DNA of 64,000 nt from an uncultured Polaribacter sp. (GTDB lineage Bacteria; Bacteroidota; Bacteroidia; Flavobacteriales; Flavobacteriaceae), in the NCBI RefSeq assembly GCF_947497695.1, contig NZ_CANMHM010000001.1, positions 310,001 to 374,000 of the forward strand, read 5' to 3'. Shown piece by piece: positions 31,695 through 41,087 of the stretch. The position numbers were made by a program, and so were the translations under genes. The notes beneath the pieces were generated by a model. The model ran no database searches and was not told the DNA's origin. It was given only the letters and a program-made list of their open reading frames with translations. Numbering within the stretch: position 1 is the stretch's first letter; each line of letters begins with the position of its first letter.

Positions 31695-32828
31695 ATGAAG
31701 ATTGCACAAAAAACAATCCATTTTTTTACAATAGCAATGATGGCTTTTTTTTCGGCTACAATTTTTGCTTCTGGAATAGAAAAAAAAGTTGATAATCAAA
31801 AAGATGGAGGTCAAATAAACACGAATAGTGAAGTAAAAGCTTACATTGAACATCACCTTAAAGATTCTCATGACTTTGCCTTATTCTCATATACTTCAGA
31901 TCAAGGTGAAAGAAAGCATGTTGGCTTTCCACTACCAGTAATTTTATGGACAAGCAAAGGTTTAGTTACTTTTATGTCTTCAGAATTTCATCATAATGAT
32001 GATGGACACGTAGTTGTAGAAAAGGGAGGTTTAAAATTTGCTAAAATTCATTCTAAGATATACGAATTAGACAATGGTGCTGCAACTGTTTCTTTTGATG
32101 AAACACACCACGCAACAAACGCACATAAAACATTAGATTTTTCTATTACTAAAAGTGTAGTTGGTATCTTATTAGCAGGTTTATTAATCTTTTTAGGTTT
32201 TTCTAAATTAGCAAAACAGTACAAAACAAGAAAAATACCAAAGGGTATAAGTAGAGTTTTAGAGCCTTTAGTATTATATGTTAGAGATGAAATTGCAAAA
32301 CCAAATATTGGTGAAAAGAAGTATAGAAAATTTATGCCCTTTTTATTAACAGTTTTCTTCTTTATATGGCTTTTAAACTTATTAGGACTAACACCTTTAG
32401 GTTTTAATGTAACAGGGCAAATAGCAGTAACTGTGTGTTTAGCTTTATTAACTATGATTATTTATATAACAAATGGTAGTAAAGACTTTTGGGCACACAC
32501 TTTATGGATGCCAGGTGTTCCTTATATTTTAAGACCCGTTTTAGCGGTTATAGAGTTGGTTGGTTTTATTATCATTAAACCATTTTCATTATTAGTACGT
32601 TTGTTTGCAAACATTACAGCTGGTCACTTTGTGGTTATGAGTTTAATTGCATTAATGATTACTATGAAAGAAGCCTTTGGCCCTGTAGCATCTACTGGTA
32701 TGTCTTTAGTTTTAGCATTATTTATAATGGTTATTGAAATTTTAGTAGCCTTTTTACAAGCATTTATATTTACAATGTTATCGTCATTATTTATAGGGAT
32801 GGCAGTAGAAGAGCATGAACATCATTAG
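31695..32828 (+). CDS. atpB: F1Fo ATP synthase subunit a
   Basis: The proton-channel subunit of the membrane Fo sector. The 377-residue protein is longer than in Escherichia coli: it has a cleavable signal-like N-terminus and a periplasmic, His-rich extension (about 25-145, HHLKDSHDFALF, EFHHNDDGHVVV) before the channel helices. The essential arginine is in LLVRLFANITAGHFVV near 299-314, and the last helices carry the conserved polar residues (LQAFIFTML). The extension is typical of Bacteroidota. It is followed by atpE after a 124-nt hairpin-containing spacer. Confidence 0.96.
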   Translation: MKIAQKTIHFFTIAMMAFFSATIFASGIEKKVDNQKDGGQINTNSEVKAYIEHHLKDSHDFALFSYTSDQGERKHVGFPLPVILWTSKGLVTFMSSEFHHNDDGHVVVEKGGLKFAKIHSKIYELDNGAATVSFDETHHATNAHKTLDFSITKSVVGILLAGLLIFLGFSKLAKQYKTRKIPKGISRVLEPLVLYVRDEIAKPNIGEKKYRKFMPFLLTVFFFIWLLNLLGLTPLGFNVTGQIAVTVCLALLTMIIYITNGSKDFWAHTLWMPGVPYILRPVLAVIELVGFIIIKPFSLLVRLFANITAGHFVVMSLIALMITMKEAFGPVASTGMSLVLALFIMVIEILVAFLQAFIFTMLSSLFIGMAVEEHEHH

Positions 32829-32940
32829 TAAAACTCAAAATCTTTGATTTTGTAAGTTGAACTAGTTCTGACAAAAGTCAGTATCTCTGAAAAGAGAATT
32901 TAAAGTAGAATTAGAGTTTGTTTAATTAATATTTATTTAA

Positions 32941-33141
<201 letters not shown>

Positions 33142-33168
33142 TATTTCTCAAAAAAAAAAGAAGCATAT

Positions 33169-33196
33169 CTCTGTAACGATTGGTTACAGAGTATGT
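33169..33196 (+). terminator. Intercistronic hairpin after atpE
   Basis: CTCTGTAAC at 33169-33177 pairs with GTTACAGAG at 33183-33191, followed by TATGTTTTT. It probably acts as a partial terminator or 3' stabiliser that gives the abundant c subunit a higher mRNA level. Confidence 0.65.
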
Positions 33197-33226
33197 TTTT
33201 AAATTAAACAAAAAAATATATAAAGA

Positions 33227-33727
33227 ATGGAAACTTTATTAAATGATTTTTCTCCTGGGTTGTTTTTTATGCAACTAATTATCTTAATAATATTAATAGT
33301 ATTATTAGGTAAATTTGCTTGGAAACCAATCTTAAACTCTTTAGAAGAAAGAGAAACAGGTATTGAAGATGCTTTACAAGCAGCAGAAAATGCTCGTAAA
33401 GAAATGCAAAATCTAAATGCAGATAATGAAAGACTTTTAAAAGAAGCTAGAGCAGAAAGAGATGCAATGATGAAAGAGGCTAGAGAAATTAGCGATAAAT
33501 TAATTGCAGATGCTAAAGAAGACGCAAAAGAAGTAACTACAAAGTTAATAGAAAATGCACAAGCATCAATTCAGCAAGAAAAACAAGCAGCTTTAGCAGA
33601 GATTAAAAAGAGTGTTGCAGAATTATCTATTGGTATTGCAGAATCAGTAATTAAAAAAGAATTATCGAATAAGAAAGATCAACTAGATTTAGTTGAAGGA
33701 ATCTTAAAAGATGTTACTTTAAACTAA
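33227..33727 (+). CDS. atpF: F1Fo ATP synthase subunit b
   Basis: A 166-residue peripheral stalk subunit: one membrane helix (about 12-30), then a long charged coiled coil (about 35-150) rich in Ala/Glu/Lys with the PILNSLEERETGIEDAL segment. Normal length for family. It lies 7 nt before atpH. Confidence 0.95.
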   Translation: METLLNDFSPGLFFMQLIILIILIVLLGKFAWKPILNSLEERETGIEDALQAAENARKEMQNLNADNERLLKEARAERDAMMKEAREISDKLIADAKEDAKEVTTKLIENAQASIQQEKQAALAEIKKSVAELSIGIAESVIKKELSNKKDQLDLVEGILKDVTLN

Positions 33728-33734
33728 TAAAAAG

Positions 33735-34292
33735 ATGAAAGACGCAAGAGCAGCAATACGTTATGCAAAAGCAATTTTAAATCTTGCTAAAGATTCTAAA
33801 GAAGAAACAGCAGTAAATGACGATATGTTATTTATTTCATCTGTAGTTTCTGAAAATGATGAATTTGAGGTAATGTTAAAAAGCCCTGTTGTTAAAATTT
33901 CTGATAAAATAAATGTATTAAATGCTTTATTTAAAGGGAAAGTAAACAATATTACTCTTGGCTTATTTCATTTATTACAAGATAATAAAAGAATTTCAAT
34001 GCTTCCAGCTATTGCAAAACAATATGCTATAATATATGATTTTGATAAGCATTTGCAAGTAGCTAAAGTTACAACAGCTGTACCTTTATCAAAAGAAATT
34101 GAAAAACAAGTTTTAGCTAAAATAGTGGCTTTAACAGGTGAAAAAGCAAATTTAGAAAATGAAATAAATCCAACTATTTTAGGTGGATTTATTTTACGTG
34201 TAGGAGATGTGCAATATGATGCAAGTATCTCTAATTATTTAAACGAATTGAAAAAGGAATTTGACAACAGTCACTATATTCCAAAAATATAA
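33735..34292 (+). CDS. atpH: F1Fo ATP synthase subunit delta
   Basis: A 185-residue OSCP/delta subunit linking the peripheral stalk to F1. The N-terminal helical bundle begins ARAAIRYAKAILNLA and the C-terminal domain ends with the conserved PTILGGFILRVGDVQYDASI segment (about 147-166). Length and position between atpF and atpA are canonical. Confidence 0.95.
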   Translation: MKDARAAIRYAKAILNLAKDSKEETAVNDDMLFISSVVSENDEFEVMLKSPVVKISDKINVLNALFKGKVNNITLGLFHLLQDNKRISMLPAIAKQYAIIYDFDKHLQVAKVTTAVPLSKEIEKQVLAKIVALTGEKANLENEINPTILGGFILRVGDVQYDASISNYLNELKKEFDNSHYIPKI

Positions 34293-34303
34293 TAAAAGTA
34301 GCC

Positions 34304-34357
34304 TTTGGCTTTTAGCAGTTAGCTATTTGCCAAAAGCCAAAAGCTAATAGCAAATAG
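34304..34357 (+). repeat. Nested inverted repeats before atpA
   Basis: TTTGGCTTTT (34304-34313) can pair with AAAAGCCAAA (34332-34341), and CTATTTGC (34323-34330) with GCAAATAG (34350-34357). The second right arm ends 2 nt before the atpA ATG at 34360, so the two pairings could alternate and influence atpA translation. Confidence 0.55.
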
Positions 34358-34359
34358 AT

Positions 34360-35937
34360 ATGGCAAGTATTAAACCAGCTGAAGTATCAGCAATTTTAAA
34401 GCAACAGTTAACAAATTTTGAAGCAAAAGCAACTTTAAATGAAGTTGGAACTGTTTTACAAGTAGGAGATGGAATTGCTCGTGTTTACGGTCTTTCTAAT
34501 GTTCAATATGGAGAATTAGTAGAATTCGACAACGGATTAGAAGGTATTGTACTAAACTTAGAGGAAGACAATGTAGGTGTTGTATTGTTAGGAGCATCAA
34601 CTTCTATCAAAGAAGGTTCTAACGTAAAACGTACAGAACGTATTGCTTCTTTAAAAGCAGGTGAAGGCGTTGTTGGACGTGTAGTAGATACTTTAGGAAA
34701 CCCAATTGATGGTAAAGGACCAATTACAGGTAAAACTTATCAAATGCCTTTAGAGCGTAGAGCTCCTGGAGTTATTTATAGAGAGCCAGTAACTGAGCCA
34801 TTACAAACTGGTATTAAGTCTATTGATGCAATGATACCTGTTGGTAGAGGTCAGCGTGAGTTGATTATTGGAGATAGACAAACTGGTAAATCTACAGTTG
34901 CTATTGATACTATTTTAAATCAAAAAGAATTTTACGATGCTGGTGAGCCAGTATATTGTATATATGTAGCTATTGGTCAAAAAGCTTCTACAGTTGCAGC
35001 AATTGCAAACATGTTAGAAGAAAGAGGTGCTTTAGCTTATACAACAATTGTTGCAGCAAATGCTTCAGACCCTGCAGCAATGCAAGTATATGCACCTTTT
35101 GCAGGAGCTGCAATTGGAGAATATTTTAGAGATTCTGGAAGACCAGCTTTAATAATCTATGATGATTTATCTAAACAAGCTGTTGCTTACCGTGAAATTT
35201 CTTTATTATTAAGAAGACCTCCAGGACGTGAGGCGTATCCTGGTGATGTATTTTATTTACACTCAAGATTATTAGAACGTGCTGCAAAAGTTATTAATGA
35301 TGACAAGATTGCTAGTGAAATGAACGATTTACCAGATTCTTTAAAAGGAATTGTAAAAGGTGGAGGTTCTTTAACTGCATTGCCAATTATTGAAACACAA
35401 GCAGGAGATGTATCAGCATATATACCAACCAACGTAATTTCGATTACTGATGGTCAAATTTTCTTAGATGGAGATTTATTTAACTCTGGTGTTCGTCCAG
35501 CAATTAACGTAGGTATTTCTGTATCACGTGTTGGTGGTAACGCTCAGATTAAAGCAATGAAAAAAGTATCTGGTACCTTAAAATTAGATCAAGCACAGTT
35601 TAGAGAATTAGAAGCTTTTGCTAAGTTTGGTTCTGATTTAGATGCAGCAACAATGAGTGTAATTTCTAAAGGACAGCGTAATGTTGAAATTTTAAAACAA
35701 GCTCAAAATGATCCTTTTTCTGTAGAAGATCAAGTTGCAATTATTTATGCTGGTTCTAAAAACTTATTAAAGGATGTTCCTGTAGATCAAGTTAAGAAAT
35801 TCGAAAAAGATTATATCGATTACTTAAACGCGAAACATAGAGATACTTTAGACACATTGAAATCTGGTAAATTAACTCCAGAAACAATAGCTGTTTTAGA
35901 AGCTGCTGCTTCTGAAATTTCGAAACATTTTAATTAG
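34360..35937 (+). CDS. atpA: F1Fo ATP synthase subunit alpha
   Basis: The 525-residue noncatalytic nucleotide-binding subunit of F1. P-loop GDRQTGKST near 171-179, the arginine-finger segment in [10 protein letters not shown] near 386-395 and the ATPase alpha/beta signature [10 protein letters not shown] near 287-296 are present. Length and motifs are canonical. Confidence 0.98.
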   Translation: MASIKPAEVSAILKQQLTNFEAKATLNEVGTVLQVGDGIARVYGLSNVQYGELVEFDNGLEGIVLNLEEDNVGVVLLGASTSIKEGSNVKRTERIASLKAGEGVVGRVVDTLGNPIDGKGPITGKTYQMPLERRAPGVIYREPVTEPLQTGIKSIDAMIPVGRGQRELIIGDRQTGKSTVAIDTILNQKEFYDAGEPVYCIYVAIGQKASTVAAIANMLEERGALAYTTIVAANASDPAAMQVYAPFAGAAIGEYFRDSGRPALIIYDDLSKQAVAYREISLLLRRPPGREAYPGDVFYLHSRLLERAAKVINDDKIASEMNDLPDSLKGIVKGGGSLTALPIIETQAGDVSAYIPTNVISITDGQIFLDGDLFNSGVRPAINVGISVSRVGGNAQIKAMKKVSGTLKLDQAQFRELEAFAKFGSDLDAATMSVISKGQRNVEILKQAQNDPFSVEDQVAIIYAGSKNLLKDVPVDQVKKFEKDYIDYLNAKHRDTLDTLKSGKLTPETIAVLEAAASEISKHFN

Positions 35938-35948
35938 TAGTTAAGTTT

Positions 35949-35976
35949 TAGTAGTTAGACAAAAGTCTAACTACTA
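35949..35976 (+). repeat. Intercistronic palindrome between atpA and atpG
   Basis: A perfect 12-bp stem TAGTAGTTAGAC (35949-35960) with GTCTAACTACTA (35965-35976) and AAAA loop, without a T-run. Possibly an RNA-processing or stabilising hairpin. Confidence 0.6.
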
Positions 35977-36009
35977 ATTACTAACAGCTAACAACTAATT
36001 ACTGTAAAT

Positions 36010-36876
36010 ATGGCAAACTTAAAAGAAATACGTAATAGAATTACCTCTATTAAATCTACAATGCAGATTACATCTGCCATGAAAATGGTATCTGCTGCAA
36101 AGTTAAAAAAAGCACAAGATGCAATTACGGCAATGCGCCCTTATTCATCTAAACTAACAGAATTGTTGCAAAACTTAAGTGCAACATTAGATAGTGATGC
36201 TGGAGGTGTATATTCAACTCAAAGAGAAGTTTCTAAAGTATTATTGGTTACAATTACTTCTAACAGAGGTTTGTGTGGTGGTTTTAACTCATCAATTACA
36301 AAACAGGTTGCTAATACTGTAGCTGAAAAATACAATAATATTGAAGTAGATTTACTAGCTATTGGTAAAAAAGGTGATGATATTTTATCTAAACAATTCA
36401 ATATCATTGAATCTAAGAATGAAATTTACGATGATTTAACTTTTGATAATGTAGCAACAATTGCAGAAAACTTAATGAGTTTGTTTGCGAATGGTAATTA
36501 TGATAAAATTGAGTTAGTTTACAATCAATTTAAAAATGCTGCAACTCAAATACCTCAGGTAGAACAGTTTTTACCAATAAAGCCAATTGAAGGAGGAGAC
36601 GCAGATGCTGTGAATTCTGATTATATTTTTGAACCTTCTAAAGAAGAAATTGTAGAAGCTTTAATACCTAAATCTTTAAAAACACAATTATACAAAGCTA
36701 TTAGAGATAGTTTTGCTTCTGAACATGGTGCTCGTATGACTGCAATGCACAAAGCAACAGACAATGCAAAAGAATTAAGAGACGAGTTATTATTAACATA
36801 TAACAAAGCACGTCAAGCAGCTATTACTAACGAAATTTTAGAAATTGTTGGTGGTGCAGAAGCTTTGAATAATTAA
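36010..36876 (+). CDS. atpG: F1Fo ATP synthase subunit gamma
   Basis: The 288-residue rotor shaft. N-terminal coiled-coil MANLKEIRNRITSIKSTMQI and the C-terminal signature with ERMTAM-like SEHGARMTAMHKATDNA near 239-255 are visible. It is the last gene of the cluster; beta and epsilon (atpD, atpC) are absent and must lie elsewhere, as usual in Bacteroidota. A strong terminator follows at 36919. Confidence 0.97.
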   Translation: MANLKEIRNRITSIKSTMQITSAMKMVSAAKLKKAQDAITAMRPYSSKLTELLQNLSATLDSDAGGVYSTQREVSKVLLVTITSNRGLCGGFNSSITKQVANTVAEKYNNIEVDLLAIGKKGDDILSKQFNIIESKNEIYDDLTFDNVATIAENLMSLFANGNYDKIELVYNQFKNAATQIPQVEQFLPIKPIEGGDADAVNSDYIFEPSKEEIVEALIPKSLKTQLYKAIRDSFASEHGARMTAMHKATDNAKELRDELLLTYNKARQAAITNEILEIVGGAEALNN

Positions 36877-36918
36877 AAAAAACTCTTAGTAATTAATTAG
36901 CATTTTTTATAAATATAC

Positions 36919-36947
36919 AAAGCGAACCAATTTGGTTCGCTTTTTTT
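36919..36947 (+). terminator. Terminator of the atp operon
   Basis: AAAGCGAACC at 36919-36928 pairs with GGTTCGCTTT at 36934-36943, then TTTT. Confidence 0.9.
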
Positions 36948-36980
36948 ATATATTAGTATTAGATTTAAAACTCTTGGAAA

Positions 36981-37451
36981 ATGAATAAAATTAAAATTGT
37001 ATTCCTCTTATCACTAATTTATATTTTTTTACAATGTGGAAGTTCTAAGTCAGAAAAAATTGGTCATCTTCAAATAGAATCATCAGAATATTATAATTGG
37101 GTTGGTGGATTAGCTGGAGTTAGTGGTATCAATGTAGAAATTAAGTTAAAGAAAAAATCTAAAATAGTTTTTGATTCTTTATATTTTAGAGGAAAATCTG
37201 TTAAAACAGAATTGAAAAAAAATAAAATTATTATTGCCAATTATAGTACTTCTAAAGTAAATAATGATATCATCTTACATACTGATTCAAAAAAAGAAAT
37301 CAATAATAAACCACCAAAGCAAAATAAGTTTCCTTTTTTTTTGAAAGAAAATGATGCAGTATTAAGTTATCAATTTTCAGGAGAAACCAGATATGTAATT
37401 ATAAAAGATATTAAAAAAAGAAAAAATAATTTATTTAAAGAAATAGAGTAA
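36981..37451 (+). CDS. Small lipoprotein of unknown function
   Basis: A 156-residue protein with a lipoprotein-like signal (FLQCGSSKS, Cys19). The mature part is beta-rich and lysine-rich (GINVEIKLKKKSKIVFDSLYFRG near 50-72, QFSGETRYVIIKDI near 131). I do not recognise the family. Transcribed alone between two terminators. Confidence 0.7.
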   Translation: MNKIKIVFLLSLIYIFLQCGSSKSEKIGHLQIESSEYYNWVGGLAGVSGINVEIKLKKKSKIVFDSLYFRGKSVKTELKKNKIIIANYSTSKVNNDIILHTDSKKEINNKPPKQNKFPFFLKENDAVLSYQFSGETRYVIIKDIKKRKNNLFKEIE

Positions 37452-37469
37452 TTATTTGATATTCAATAC

Positions 37470-37500
37470 AAAACCACTCAGATTTGAGTGGTTTTATTTT
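37470..37500 (+). terminator. Terminator of the small lipoprotein gene
   Basis: AAAACCACTCA at 37470-37480 pairs with TGAGTGGTTTT at 37485-37495 around GATT, followed by ATTTTTT. Confidence 0.88.
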
Positions 37501-37501
37501 T

Positions 37502-37517
37502 TGGCACGTATTTTGAA
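37502..37517 (+). promoter_or_regulatory. Sigma-54-like promoter
   Basis: TGGCACG-N4-TTGAA matches the RpoN -24/-12 consensus TGGCACG-N4-TTGCA except for A in place of C at the -12 position. It lies 33 nt before the ATG at 37550. Confidence 0.35.
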
Positions 37518-37549
37518 AATGTATTAGCATAACCATAAAATACAAGCTT

Positions 37550-38497
37550 ATGAAATCTTTAAAACTACTTTTAACAATATTATTTACAGGAACACTATTA
37601 AGTTCTTGTACTACAGTTTATGAAGAGTCATTTTATGATACTGTAAATTATAATCAACAGGCTTCTTTAAATGAAATTGTTTCTCAATATGATTTATGGT
37701 ATATAGATTACAACAGCACTGTTGGTAATGGAGATATCCCTTATGTTTCTAAAGCATTTACATTATCCTTTATAAATGGCATATTGTATGCTAATAATAA
37801 TATTGTTGATATTGGAAGAACGGGAGATGGTTTTGGATTAGATGTTGGTACTTATAATGTGTTTAATGGTATCTTAGAAACAAATCATGATTTAGATGGA
37901 GTAAATGATTTTGAGGTGACCGTAATTTCTAACAATGAAATTAGATTATACAACTACAGACAAGATGTAAGTTATTTATTAGTAGGATATCAAATAAATC
38001 AGTTTGATTATGATCGCTTATTTTATGAAAATATAGAATACTTTTTACAAGAATATATAGGTTGGGAAAAAATAACAACAACTGGTGGTGTACCAAATAC
38101 TTTTGATGCCGAAAACTATTTAGCTTTTACACCAGAAAATATAACAACTTTTTATAGTTCTCAAGATGCTCTTAACACGCCAATTGATGCTATTAATTGG
38201 GATTATGTAGGTGGTTATGAGGTTTTTGATGTAAGTGGTTTTGATGATCTTAAAATTTTAACACTTAATTATGATGGTGGAGATATTGAAGAGTTTGAAT
38301 TAAGCGTTATTAATGATGGAAGGATTGCACTTTACAATGTAAATTCTGAAACAACTTATGAGTTTTTAGGGAGAGGATTTGTACAGTATTTAAAAGGTGC
38401 AAAAACAAAAACATCTGCTAAAGAATCTGTAAGGAATAACAATAGAAAACGTACTAAAGTAGAAAGAAATACAAAAATTAGAAGAAATTTAAAATAA
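37550..38497 (+). CDS. Lipoprotein of unknown function
   Basis: A 315-residue lipoprotein (LLSSC, Cys20). The mature part carries two related beta-rich segments: NEIVSQYDLWYIDYNS..GNGDIPYVSKAFTLSF near 42-75 and the second around ITTTGGVPNTFDAENYLAFTPENITTF near 176-203. The C-terminus is strongly basic (KRTKVERNTKIRRNLK). Homologues in Flavobacteriia are, from memory, often labelled nicotinic acid mononucleotide adenyltransferase, which the sequence does not support: no HxGH nucleotidyltransferase motif. A possible sigma-54-like promoter precedes it. Confidence 0.72.
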   Translation: MKSLKLLLTILFTGTLLSSCTTVYEESFYDTVNYNQQASLNEIVSQYDLWYIDYNSTVGNGDIPYVSKAFTLSFINGILYANNNIVDIGRTGDGFGLDVGTYNVFNGILETNHDLDGVNDFEVTVISNNEIRLYNYRQDVSYLLVGYQINQFDYDRLFYENIEYFLQEYIGWEKITTTGGVPNTFDAENYLAFTPENITTFYSSQDALNTPIDAINWDYVGGYEVFDVSGFDDLKILTLNYDGGDIEEFELSVINDGRIALYNVNSETTYEFLGRGFVQYLKGAKTKTSAKESVRNNNRKRTKVERNTKIRRNLK

Positions 38498-38549
38498 GTT
38501 TGGTTAGTTGATTTTTTGATTGGTTAGTTCATAGTAGCCAATCGAAAGG

Positions 38550-38577
38550 AAAACCGCTCTATTAAGAGCGGTTTTTT
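38550..38577 (+). terminator. Terminator after the lipoprotein gene
   Basis: AAAACCGCTCT at 38550-38560 pairs with AGAGCGGTTTT at 38565-38575 around ATTA, followed by T residues. Confidence 0.9.
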
Positions 38578-38703
38578 CTTGTTTATAATTTATATGAAAA
38601 TTAAAGTCGTAAAAAGTTTAAAATCAGCATTAGTTTTATAATTTTATAAAGAAAATAAACAACACAACACTACTAAAAAAAATGCCTAAATAAAATTTAA
38701 ATT

Positions 38704-39843
38704 GTGATAAACAAACGCCTACTTATCAAAAACTTACTTTCTCAGAATGATGAGAATAGTTTTTATGATAAAAAACAAAAATTATCACTCAATTCAAAAG
38801 AAGGAAAAGCAAAGTTTTTAAAGCATATTTGTGCACTTTCAAACTCTAATCCAAATAATAATTCTTACATAGTAATTGGTATTGAAGATGTAGAAAACAA
38901 AATTATTGGTGTTGATTTTTTTGATGATAGTAAAATACAAAATTTAGTGAATGCATATCTTTATAACCCACCAAAAATAGAATATGAAAATGTACCTTTT
39001 CCTAGATTACCTCGTCATAAAGTAATTGGTTTGGTTACTATCTATCCAAATAACAAAATAACTAAACTTTTAAAAAATATTTGGAAATATAAAGGCGGAA
39101 CCTCATTTTACAGACGAGGTAGTAACTCAATAACTGCTTTTGAAAATTATGAACTAAAAACTACCAACAAAGAGGCTGTAACAGCCATAGAAATTAATGC
39201 ACGCAATAATATTAAATTAACTTTAGATGGGGTTTTTGATTTTATAAACAATCATAAACCAGCATACAACCCACAATACAAAGTTTTTAAAGAACAATTT
39301 GTGATATGTTGGGCAGGAAAAAAGAAAATTATTGATAACAAAATATTTTTTTCTAGGGTAGATATTGAATTGATAAACGAGCAAGTAAAACTGTTTTTTT
39401 CTGCTTTAGATGATGTACAAATTAATTACAATCAACATTCATTTATTATAACAGAATACATTTATTTAGGGTTAGAAAAGCTAGAAAAATTATATCCTTT
39501 AGAAAAAACAATTATCAACTTTAAAGAAAACGGCACACACAATATTGTAAAAGAGTTTTTGTTTGTTCCGCCTAAATTTAATAATAAAATTATTGAGACT
39601 ATCTATAATAGTTGTAACTCAATTATCACTAAAATTGAAAAGAAAACAGTACTTTCTAAACTAGAAAATGAAGCAATTTTACGTTTACCAACCAATTACT
39701 TAATTTGCTATTTACATGGTTTTTTTGAGGCAACAAATCAACTTAAAAAGGCTAAAAATTATATTAGAAATTTAGAAGATAAAACTACTTATATAAGTTA
39801 TAAAGAAGCTTTACGTGTTATTAGAAAGTTGCAGTATGGTTAA
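38704..39843 (+). CDS. AlbA_2/Schlafen-type putative DNA-binding protein
   Basis: A 379-residue protein whose N-terminal half (about 20-150) resembles the AlbA_2 (Schlafen AAA-like) domain: GKAKFLKHICALSNSNPN.NSYIVIGIED near 34-62 and FYRRGSNS near 137-144. The C-terminal half (170-379) is helical and unassigned. Such domains occur in regulators and nucleic-acid-binding proteins, sometimes in defence; nothing nearby suggests a defence island. The start is GTG (38704). It is monocistronic. Confidence 0.7.
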   Translation: MINKRLLIKNLLSQNDENSFYDKKQKLSLNSKEGKAKFLKHICALSNSNPNNNSYIVIGIEDVENKIIGVDFFDDSKIQNLVNAYLYNPPKIEYENVPFPRLPRHKVIGLVTIYPNNKITKLLKNIWKYKGGTSFYRRGSNSITAFENYELKTTNKEAVTAIEINARNNIKLTLDGVFDFINNHKPAYNPQYKVFKEQFVICWAGKKKIIDNKIFFSRVDIELINEQVKLFFSALDDVQINYNQHSFIITEYIYLGLEKLEKLYPLEKTIINFKENGTHNIVKEFLFVPPKFNNKIIETIYNSCNSIITKIEKKTVLSKLENEAILRLPTNYLICYLHGFFEATNQLKKAKNYIRNLEDKTTYISYKEALRVIRKLQYG

Positions 39844-39884
39844 AAAAATTATAATCTGATTTACAATTATTTTTGACTAAAACA

Positions 39885-41075
39885 CTACACAAACCCCAAT
39901 TTAGAAAACGATTTATTTAAAATAGCCACATCATCTACTTCTAACCATTTATCTAAAATAGTTGCGTAAATTTCTCTAAAATCAATTTCATATTTAAGGT
40001 TTCCGTTTTTATCTAAATCGCCTAAATTTGGCAAATTGTTATACAAACCTTGTTTTTTTAAGTTTTTTCCCATCACAAAAACATTGTTTGCTGTACCATG
40101 ATCTGTACCTTTAGATTCGTTTTGTTTTACACGCCTTCCAAATTCAGAGAAAGTTAAAATAAGTACCTCATCAAAAGTGTTGTTTTTTTGTAAATCATCA
40201 ATAAAAACTTCCATAGTTTCAGCATATATTTTCAACAATCTTTCTTGTGTGATTTGTTGATTTGCATGCGTATCAAAACCACTTAAACCAGCGTAATAAA
40301 CTTGCGTTTCTATACCTGAATTTATAAATTGAGAAATGGTTTTTAATTGTTTGCCAAAAATATTTTTTGGATATTCTGCAGAAGTACCTTTTGTGTTACT
40401 TCGCTCATAAATATGTTTTGCAGAAGATTTTGCATCAATCATTGTGTTGTACAAATACCCTAAATTATGTTCACTTAAATGAGCATCATTATAATTGCGT
40501 ACCACATTGTTAAAAAAAGGAGATTTCATAGAATTGTAAAACATTTTTGGATCTGTAATTGCCAATCCGTTTTGTGTTTTTCCTTTCATCATTAGTGATA
40601 AACTTTCATCAACCTCTATAGCCTTGTAAGGATATCCTTTAGTATAATCTAAGTAACGACCCACCCAACCATTTTGCAAATATTGATTGCTATCACTGGC
40701 TGTTTGCCAAATATCTGTTGCTCTAAAATGTGATAAATTTGGGTTTGGATACCCAACATTATTTATAATACTCACAAAACCTTTATTATACAAATCTTGC
40801 AAAGGCTGTAAGCTTTTGTGCAAGCCAACTTCATCAGAAATTTTAATTACATCGTTTTTATTTATGGCAATGTTATTTCGTTTTTGATAATAAATATCAT
40901 TGTTAAAAGGTACCACAGTATTTAAACCATCATTGCCACCTTTTAGCTGAATAATTACTACTTTTTTATTGCTAAATGTTTTGTTTGGTAATTGCTCAAA
41001 AGCTTTTAAAAACTGAGGTACAAATAACATACCTGAAGCAAAAGTGGTCTGTTTTAAAAAATCTCTACGTTTCAT
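39885..41075 (-). CDS. DUF1501 domain protein (Tat-exported)
   Basis: A 396-residue sulfatase-like DUF1501 protein. It starts with a twin-arginine signal (MKRRDFLKQTTFASG), so it is exported folded. Conserved DUF1501 segments are VVIIQLKGGNDGLNTVVP (39-56), HKSLQPLQDLYNKG, GFDTHANQ near 269 and LILTFSEFGRRVKQNESKGTDHGTAN, here split around 306-331. The domain belongs to the alkaline-phosphatase superfamily. It lies 12 nt after the DUF1800 gene; the pair is common in marine Bacteroidota and Planctomycetes and functions as one unit of unknown substrate. Confidence 0.88.
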   Translation of the reverse strand: MKRRDFLKQTTFASGMLFVPQFLKAFEQLPNKTFSNKKVVIIQLKGGNDGLNTVVPFNNDIYYQKRNNIAINKNDVIKISDEVGLHKSLQPLQDLYNKGFVSIINNVGYPNPNLSHFRATDIWQTASDSNQYLQNGWVGRYLDYTKGYPYKAIEVDESLSLMMKGKTQNGLAITDPKMFYNSMKSPFFNNVVRNYNDAHLSEHNLGYLYNTMIDAKSSAKHIYERSNTKGTSAEYPKNIFGKQLKTISQFINSGIETQVYYAGLSGFDTHANQQITQERLLKIYAETMEVFIDDLQKNNTFDEVLILTFSEFGRRVKQNESKGTDHGTANNVFVMGKNLKKQGLYNNLPNLGDLDKNGNLKYEIDFREIYATILDKWLEVDDVAILNKSFSKLGFV

Positions 41076-41087
41076 CTGTATTAAAAT

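Noticed and set aside
37550..38497. Nicotinic acid mononucleotide adenyltransferase
   Set aside because: No HxGH or ISxTxxR motifs; an exported lipoprotein cannot be this cytosolic enzyme.
38704..39843. Defence island around the AlbA_2 protein
   Set aside because: No nuclease, toxin, restriction or retron genes are adjacent; flanks are lipoprotein and DUF1501/DUF1800 genes.
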